Assembly (NCBI GenBank): GCA_028718845.1
Contig: JAQULA010000018.1
Span: 1-15,074, forward strand
Reading direction: 5' to 3'
DNA from: Candidatus Omnitrophota bacterium
Lineage (GTDB): Bacteria; Omnitrophota; Gorgyraeia; B26-G9
DNA: 15,074 nucleotides
Each line of letters starts with the position of its first letter. Within the stretch, counting starts at the first letter, position 1. Below, one piece after another: positions 12,701-15,074 of this stretch. The position numbers and the translations under genes are program-made. The notes under the pieces were generated by a model that was not told the origin of the DNA, ran no database searches, and was given only the letters and a program-made list of their open reading frames with translations.

Positions 12701-15074
12701 TCTCGTTCATGACTTTCAAATGCAAGGCACGGCTTAACGCGTAGCTTTTCACGCCTTCCAGGGTTATCTCCGCAGCTACTTTGCCGAAATTCAGGCGGTA
12801 TTCATACTTTCCGTTGGCATCTTCCCCTTCCTGCCAGACATCTAAACTAATGCCTTGTTCCTTGAGCTCAGCGATCATCATCGGGTCGGTCACTGCCGGT
12901 CCGCGGCCGCGATCATCCTTCGGTTCATTATATTTGGGGAATTGATAAAAACGCAGCTGGCTCTGGATCCGGCTGATATCTTCCAACCGGTCGAAAACCT
13001 GCATTTTTTCTTCGCCGGTCCCCTTATCCTTGATCATCGCGATATACGGCCTTGATCCTTTTTCGCCTTTTCTCCCGACCCAGATCTCGATCTTCTGAAT
13101 ATTTTCAATCGTACCGGCGGCCCTGTCTTTTTCTATAGATTCGTAAATGATGGACTTGCGATCTTTCGTATCACGCGGATTGATCTCCGTTGTTGTCCCT
13201 TTTTTATAAAAATGAATGTTTTTGGCGGCCTTCATTTCCGCATCGGTTATGACCGTAGTCGCGACCGCAAGATGCCCGCCGTTTTCCTCCCGCACCGGGG
13301 TATTGATCAGCAATTTAACAATGGCCTCTGCCAACCCGCGTTCATAGTTGCGTTCCAGCCGCGGAGGAACAGGACGATAAATATCCACATCGGGTTTGGC
13401 ATCCGGCTTCACATTATCCATCCACCGACGGATCCGGCTAAAAAGCCCTTCATTGGATTTATCCGGGGCAACCTTGGCGGCTACAGTTTGTTTGCGCTCT
13501 GCCGGAACAGGCGCCGCCGGGGTCACGCTGCTGCGCGTAGTCTCGGCCATTGGTAAAGCATTTCCGGAAAACAATGCCGCGACGTCCGCATCGATATTCA
13601 GAGTTAATTCCTGGCCGATAAATATCAGCGTACCGGTAATCTTGTTGTCCGGGTGCTGGCGGTTATAGAGCTCGCGGAACTTTTCCCACTTTTCCGCGCC
13701 GCCGAAAAATTGCTTGGCAATACCGGATAACGTCTCTCCGGCTTTAACCGTATATTTCCAGACCTTGTTTTCCGGCTGTGCTTTTGGCGCTGCGGCCTGG
13801 GTTTCTACCGGAGCAACCGCTGCCGGTTCGGACGCGGCAACCGTCTTCTTCGCTTCCGGGGTCAACAACGCGGCTACATCCGCGTCGACATGCAGGGTCA
13901 GTTCCTGGCCGGTAATGATCAGCGCGTGCATAAAGCCGTTTCCCTGGTCGGTAACTTTGATCGGGGCTCCCGGATGCTGGCGGTTGTAAATCTCGACAAA
14001 TTTTCTCCAGAGCTCCGGATTGCCGAATAACTTTGTAGCAATTCCCCACACCGTCTCACCGGCTCTAACCTTATGGGTAATCGTCTCGCCGATCTGCCTG
14101 GTTGCAACCGGAGCAACCTGTTCTTTCACCGGCGCCTTCGCTTCCGGCGCTGGAACTGTCTTTGGCGCCTGCGTCACCGGAGTAACCGGCTTAACCGGCT
14201 GTTCTTTTACCGCTGTTTTCTTACCGGCAGCCGCCGCAGTCTGCGGTTTCTCCTGCTCCGGCTGGACCATTTCACGCGTCGGCATCATATGCCGGCGCTT
14301 GCTGATATCGCCGAGTTTATGCAGGTTTTCACCGAAAACTTTTTGCGGGTCTAACGCCTCCAACGCCAGGTAGGATTGATAATTCTGGTCCTGATTCGCC
14401 GAATCGATCTTTTTATCGGACTGGCGCATTTCGAAATGAACGTGGTCGGTATTAAGGTCCGCGGCATTGCCGGTCCTGCCGGCACGGGCGACGATCGTAT
14501 TCAGACTGACGGTATCCCCGGCTTTTACCAGGTTCTCCGAGTTATGCGCCGCGGTGGTATAAAAATAGGTTCGTACGCCCTTCTGGTCGACTATCTCATG
14601 GCGGATGATTACCAGCTTGCCGTAACCGTTGCCTTCGCCGCTGTAAATAACCTTGCCCGGCGCTACCGGGTAGATCGGCTGATGCGCTTCCATCCCGGTT
14701 TTCCCCGGGACCGGCGGCACATTAAAATCAAACCCCATGTGTGAACGGGTGCCGTTACTGCGGCTGGCGCCGAATCCGGACTGCAGGGTAGTGGTATAAG
14801 AACTGTGTACCGGCAGGACAAACCGTCTCAGGAACTGTTCCAGCGGCGTGGCGCCGATGATACCGTTGAGCGATTCCATGCCCTCGGGCAGGCCGGACAA
14901 ACGCTCCGGCACCGTCTCTTCGGAATTACCGCTGTCACGTTCTTGAGCCGGTTCCGCAACACTCGGTTTCGGCTCGGCACTTTTTCCCAGCCTTACAAGA
15001 TAAAGCGGCATGCCTTCCAGCGACGCGATAAACTTATCCTTTTCCTTACGCAAATCGGCCGAAGACAGGCTGGA
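1..15074 (-). CDS. Internal fragment (>5,024 aa) of a giant multidomain, probably cell-surface protein; open at both ends
   Basis: A single reading frame (codons 15074-15072 down to 5-3) contains no stop codon across the window. The frame was checked at many landmarks: zinc ligands, repeat borders and all five cysteine codons fall in the same phase. The translation is protein-like throughout, with M23 peptidase, LysM, alpha/alpha-toroid, YD-like repeats, a transmembrane helix and helical repeats in that order. No start codon or signal peptide can be chosen because the N-terminus lies beyond base 15074, and the C-terminus lies beyond base 1. Cysteine is nearly absent (5 residues). The peptidoglycan-directed domains and the membrane helix suggest an envelope-anchored protein with a very large extracytoplasmic part that binds and cuts cell wall. 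That role is inferred; only the M23 and LysM parts have a well-defined family function. Other open frames on either strand inside this span are shadows of this gene. Confidence 0.96.
717..1454 (-). repeat. Three helical repeats U1-U3 after the membrane helix
   Basis: U1 1284-1454 (57 aa), U2 1029-1190 (54 aa), U3 717-872 (52 aa). U1 and U2 both start NRMS-x-EEL and contain FxxxDEVETFL or FETLDEAKKFL near the end. U2 and U3 share the pattern GV-x-E-x-x-A-x-x-x-A-x-x-FV, then a Pro, then an ending IE (SAGVDENIANTVADNFV and DKGVEEKRARELAADFV). A further half copy follows U3 (VAQTVAAEFVQDVQSQQ). Intervening sequence is helical. Repeated helix pairs of this size often build superhelical scaffolds; no partner can be named. 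On the predicted topology they are cytoplasmic. Confidence 0.7.
1527..1583 (-). other. Transmembrane helix, N-outside/C-inside predicted
   Basis: Residues 4498-4516, FYIWWWAFPVAVGLALWAF, form the only clean 19-residue apolar segment in the window. It is immediately followed by SRNSMNKWKKKAE, rich in Arg/Lys, while the preceding side is less basic. By the positive-inside rule, the C-terminal side would be cytoplasmic and the long repeat-containing part extracytoplasmic. The three consecutive Trp at the start suit a membrane interface. Confidence 0.85.
1584..2169 (-). other. Juxtamembrane region before the transmembrane helix
   Basis: Residues about 4303-4497. Strand-rich part with MVTSEDGYTFVLTDFIG, WFSSQNALLLNNGRP and VKAVNMHQSIGLS, then a helical part FTRSLWWLYFDKIRNNIFSQ and QVFDSMLEEANKQKEKDD. 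A short strand pair (ITIKILKENG, LKFKLGKIITYSINIPF) leads into the membrane helix. No family is recognised. The WW-containing amphipathic helix near 1870-1905 could lie along a membrane surface. Confidence 0.5.
2170..2690 (-). other. Strand-rich region with further YD-like motifs
   Basis: Residues about 4129-4302. Strands with short G-turns recur: IKNNKGHLEIIFNGYV (compare DNxGRxxxxYDG of the array), LLPDGTMVYDM, LYYPDGRIKFQIS and YFDERQNLVATFRD. Between them is a helical piece, LDKQFITYLNYLREKN. It looks like the worn C-terminal end of the repeat array. Confidence in homology is low, although the beta-hairpin character is clear. Confidence 0.45.
2691..3195 (-). other. Charged helical region, no family recognised
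   Basis: Residues about 3961-4128. After strands LDFHTGSVDYAVVKTMV comes a highly charged helical run with ESIKRRKQAEQGKMSKAEQE and LRLLGQDLEKKFEDFWQLF. Helices around VALVNDKVKDEVRATKIVDV and SEEEVIKAGKELKLDKEDL follow. It ends with DAKIIDMLLNGLKKHQATI and a strand. Probably a spacer. No motif suggests catalysis. Confidence 0.5.
3196..3537 (-). repeat. Decayed copy of the array unit
   Basis: Residues about 3847-3960. Landmarks of the R1-R8 units remain in order: an aromatic start SYSWLVPF, YLSPAGNIQYEAVEY in place of the Y-x-D-x-x-G-N pair, KDNLGRVLNHTWGYW in place of D-x-x-G-R...Y-D-G-K, then a helix and KFGIADITTAFLTEEGWTLF resembling the core-strand region of a next unit. Spacing differs from the regular units, so this is a tentative homology. 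Confidence 0.5.
3516..3863 (-). repeat. Helical module H2 (second of a duplicated pair)
   Basis: Residues 3738-3853. It aligns with H1: TYRGRLRTDQERGEFEQWL for VYQGRLTSEQRAELNKRL, IAESLASAVK for VAQGLKQALV, ITPADLAEEIYSHN for VTLADLAEKIYAQR, and KRHIAQI for KQDIAQI. It then runs into SYSWLVPF. It is about 20 residues longer than H1 through an insert near NNYNNKAQ and a longer loop before KRHIAQI. Function unknown. Confidence 0.65.
3960..4250 (-). repeat. Helical module H1 (first of a duplicated pair)
   Basis: Residues 3609-3705. Key pieces are VYQGRLTSEQRAELNKRL, VAQGLKQALVD, VTLADLAEKIYAQR and KQDIAQIL, ending at a strand FSYYED. The same order recurs in module H2. The closing aromatic strand resembles the start of an array unit, so the helical module may be an expanded insertion within the repeat array. 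No known family is recognised. Confidence 0.65.
4309..4841 (-). repeat. Degenerate eighth repeat R8 with an inserted helical segment
   Basis: Residues about 3412-3589. It starts TKMNYDW, keeps an equivalent of the core strand (YGALGIAYNSRSYFHDEESG), a D-x-x-G-N pair (FIDESGNVVFHMHQ) and the closing DNRGRIVIVFDGQF. It is expanded by roughly 90 residues (near 4430-4730) of mainly helical sequence containing KQRAAAIEKELQKYFKGRF and DVEAAIGQKDFEARVNQIL. One of the few cysteines lies in this insert (4596-4598). Confidence 0.7.
4842..7658 (-). repeat. Tandem protein repeats R1-R7 (118-158 aa), alternating A and B types
   Basis: Seven units, each starting at an aromatic triplet such as S/T-x-F-Y-Y: R1 7299-7658 (120 aa), R2 6894-7298 (135), R3 6540-6893 (118), R4 6102-6539 (146), R5 5685-6101 (139), R6 5316-5684 (123), R7 4842-5315 (158). 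Every unit has the same order: the aromatic start, a helical part, a core strand like AMVGETY/FALVGETY/ATIGATY, a Y-x-D-x-x-G-N-I-L-V-Q strand pair (less regular in R7), then D-x-x-G-R-x-x-x-x-Y-x-G-K leading into the next unit. R1, R3 and R6 (type A) have a short helical part; R1 and R3 carry MRILGL before the core. R2, R4 and R5 (type B) carry a longer one; in R2 and R4 it reads QQLxAF...NPALY...LG-x-D-I, and in R5 it is more diverged. The protein pattern is conserved while codons differ freely, so the array is old and under selection. No catalytic motif is seen; a structural or binding role is inferred. Confidence 0.88.
7662..8649 (-). other. Beta-rich lead-in with YD/Rhs-like motifs
   Basis: Residues about 2142-2471. 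After a short helical piece (DPLRDFMNEVRKKIAAG) the sequence becomes strand-rich: RWVYTLKKYTG, ANVTVTLIFP, TRVYAYGLLSKVI, VIEYNENDEEIASHVYVN. Later motifs resemble YD repeats: VEFDEFGHEQKSTTY, and VRDNYGRLIKKYDGKLV near 7775-7835. The latter matches the D-x-x-G-R...Y-D-G-K signature that closes each unit of the following array, so this is probably the oldest or most diverged end of that array. YD/Rhs repeats build beta shells in secreted proteins. The similarity here is short and I rate the family link as tentative. Confidence 0.5.
8650..9320 (-). other. Charged helical spacer, partly coiled-coil-like
   Basis: Residues about 1919-2141. Long Lys/Glu/Gln/Leu-rich helices are visible: SLAEAEIYKLKGEIDGLLRQ, QERQLNEKLTDIQDKVAAYD, MEEQISKLEAKK, SAEEQKQLSDFKRQLPLF, and ALEREKREKEKENADKQFQ. 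Between them lie two similar short pieces, DPKNWDPAQE and GDWDPDTDEPALQ. A short strand pair (LISVDIFKGVYQYYD, VITVTLIAP) interrupts the helices near 8740-8830. Probably a rigid spacer joining the toroid to the repeat region. No enzymatic motif is seen. Confidence 0.6.
9321..10757 (-). other. Alpha/alpha-toroid domain, six-hairpin glycosidase-like
   Basis: Residues about 1440-1918. The order of motifs matches a helical-barrel family I associate with carbohydrate-active proteins: ITPSYMYAP then WAFTYDMALESLGL (W1453), RYNGGIYNAID, HAGPNAWVGAALVQGIM (H1524), LQDKDGGIRHGP (about 1624-1635), STEENIVSYGYLSMMYDLTG (from 1641), KYRDAAEGLLKWLI, GYDFTDQQGRGE, EMTGHVIKAHKTLANYY, and a final SMNALWLVLAENDVNPFDL. 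The spacing of repeated helix pairs fits a toroid, and the length (about 480) is full. Such folds occur in glycoside hydrolases, in glycan synthase partner domains and in terpene cyclases. The PNAW and STE-N-I motifs favour the glycan group. I cannot name a catalytic acid or a substrate, so enzyme activity is not established. With M23 and LysM upstream, a glycan chain of the cell wall or capsule is a reasonable guess. Confidence 0.7.
10790..13540 (-). other. Unrecognised ~900-residue region between LysM2 and the toroid domain
   Basis: Residues about 512-1428. I recognise no family. The first part mixes helix and strand: LERNYERGLAEAIVKLL, then strands around HFYKKGTTTEI, IWVGRKGEKG and YEYRLNFGK. 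A strand-rich piece with VYYFYKDKNGNITFRR and FLAYNRQARLVEV resembles the Y-x-x-D-x-x-G-N motifs of the later repeats. A helical, partly hydrophobic part follows, with GTILGQQMHKIAVENAY, a hydrophobic stretch near 12 kb, FIIGLMDNLTRL and VLGAAIGKPMLGGG. The last part is again strand-rich (RAININFLGFPIMSYFEL, VRRVYYVNADTGGIVFLG) and ends in a helical run into the toroid. No catalytic motif stands out. It may be several domains, with the final part perhaps structural to the toroid. Confidence 0.6.
11943..12068 (-). other. Hydrophobic helical stretch, membrane insertion doubtful
   Basis: Residues 1003-1044. Two apolar runs, MIFEAVMIPVNLMGGYATTG and AGLRIIFDMLF, are separated by a short Lys/Pro-containing turn (LAKPAAQ). 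The first run is long enough to cross a membrane but contains Glu and Asn. A buried helical hairpin in a soluble domain is about as likely. If it did span the membrane, the topology proposed for the whole chain would change. Confidence 0.3.
13593..13760 (-). other. LysM domain 2 (peptidoglycan/chitin binding)
   Basis: Residues 439-494. It opens with WKYTVKAGETLSGIAKQFFG, continues through KFRELYNRQHPDNKI, and closes with FIGQELTLNI. It is followed by DADVAALFSGNA, matching the tail of the first LysM. It lacks the insertion seen in copy 1. The two copies share YNRQHP and GQELTL, so they arose by duplication and diverged. Placed next to the M23 domain, the pair probably holds the peptidase on glycan strands. 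Confidence 0.94.
13887..14078 (-). other. LysM domain 1 (peptidoglycan/chitin binding)
   Basis: Residues 333-396. It opens with THKVRAGETVWGIATKLFGN, the usual LysM start (Y/H-x-V-x-x-G-E-T-x-x-x-I-A). It continues through LWRKFVEIYNRQHP and closes with ITGQELTLHV, where the family normally has the 'I-x-x-G-x-x-L-x-I' ending. LysM domains bind N-acetylglucosamine-containing glycans. The copy is longer than a minimal LysM because about ten extra residues (around TDQGNGF) sit before the last strand. It is followed by DADVAALLTPEA, and the same tail follows the second copy, so the duplicated unit is larger than the LysM fold itself. Confidence 0.92.
14080..14270 (-). other. Ala/Pro/Lys/Val-rich low-complexity linker between M23 and LysM1
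   Basis: Residues about 269-332. Composition is dominated by Pro, Ala, Lys, Val and Thr, with repeated short pieces such as KPVTPVTQAPK and PAPEAKAPVKE. Linkers like this are typical between wall-binding and catalytic domains of exported hydrolases. Similar but shorter linkers lie between the two LysM domains (about 13765-13880) and after the second (about 13500-13590). Confidence 0.8.
14370..14792 (-). other. M23 family zinc metallopeptidase domain (LytM/lysostaphin type), active site intact
   Basis: Residues about 95-235. M23 enzymes are zinc endopeptidases that cut peptide bridges of peptidoglycan. The signature is complete: SGFGASR precedes the first motif H-x3-D as HMGFD (His112 at 14739-14741, Asp116 at 14727-14729). 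The middle histidine is in TAAHNSENL (His177 at 14544-14546), followed by VKAGDTV. The last motif, HxH, is HVH (His211 and His213, 14436-14444) followed by FEMR. In the family, the first His, the Asp and the final His of HxH bind zinc, and the other two His assist catalysis, so the domain should be active. The length is normal for the family. Because LysM domains follow, I infer that the substrate is cell-wall peptidoglycan, either the cell's own during remodelling or that of prey or host. The sequence does not say which peptide bond is cut. Confidence 0.95.
14793..15074 (-). other. Charged linker upstream of the peptidase
   Basis: Residues 1-94 of the window. A short helical piece containing FIASLEGMPLYLVRLG is followed by a Glu/Pro/Ser-rich stretch (about residues 31-60). 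A segment around residues 72-88 (IIGATPLEQFLRRFVLP) then leads directly into the peptidase. No family is recognised. Segments of this kind commonly precede M23 domains as spacers. The open frame continues upstream of base 15074, so this is not the protein's N-terminus. Confidence 0.6.

Noticed and set aside
13500..14270. Ala/Pro/Lys-rich linkers as a TonB-like periplasm-spanning arm
   Set aside because: The stretches are short and placed between wall-binding domains, where such linkers are usual; no TonB C-terminal domain or energy-coupling helix is seen nearby.
1..15074. The possibility that the window holds several adjacent minus-strand genes
   Set aside because: There is no in-frame stop anywhere, so no gene can end inside the window in this frame. 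Apparent domain borders are joined by continuous linkers.

Overview
The whole window is the inside of one giant gene on the minus strand. Read from base 15074 down to base 3, a single frame runs through 5,024 codons with no stop codon and is still open at both ends. Random sequence would give roughly 235 stops over that length. Neither the start codon nor the stop codon is in the window. There is no intergenic space, and I see no RNA gene, promoter, terminator, insertion sequence or CRISPR array. Residue numbers below count from the first codon in the window (bases 15074-15072), which is not the true N-terminus.

Layout in protein order (high to low coordinates): a charged linker; a zinc M23 (LytM/lysostaphin-type) peptidase with all its metal and catalytic residues (14370-14792); two LysM domains joined by Ala/Pro/Lys linkers (13593-14078); about 900 residues I cannot place (10790-13540); an alpha/alpha-toroid domain of the six-hairpin glycosidase-like kind (9321-10757); a charged helical spacer (about 8650-9320); a beta-rich stretch with YD/Rhs-like motifs (about 7660-8650); seven clear and one degenerate tandem repeats of 118-178 residues (4309-7658); a duplicated helical module (3516-4250); decayed repeat-like and helical material; one transmembrane helix (1527-1583); and three helical repeats plus a helical tail that continue past base 1.

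As a working model, the roughly 4,500 residues before the transmembrane helix would lie outside the cytoplasm and the segment after it inside. This rests on the basic residues that follow the helix and the peptidoglycan-directed domains that precede it. Peptidoglycan binding (LysM), peptide cross-link cleavage (M23) and a putative glycan-active toroid in one chain suggest a machine acting on cell walls, either the cell's own or that of prey or host. The chain has only five cysteines.

Organism: I infer an uncultured Gram-negative-type bacterium, most likely Omnitrophota (former OP3). That phylum is known for giant genes and proposed predatory or host-dependent lifestyles, and the toroid recalls proteins I associate with it. 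The phylum call is an inference from architecture and was not tested by search.
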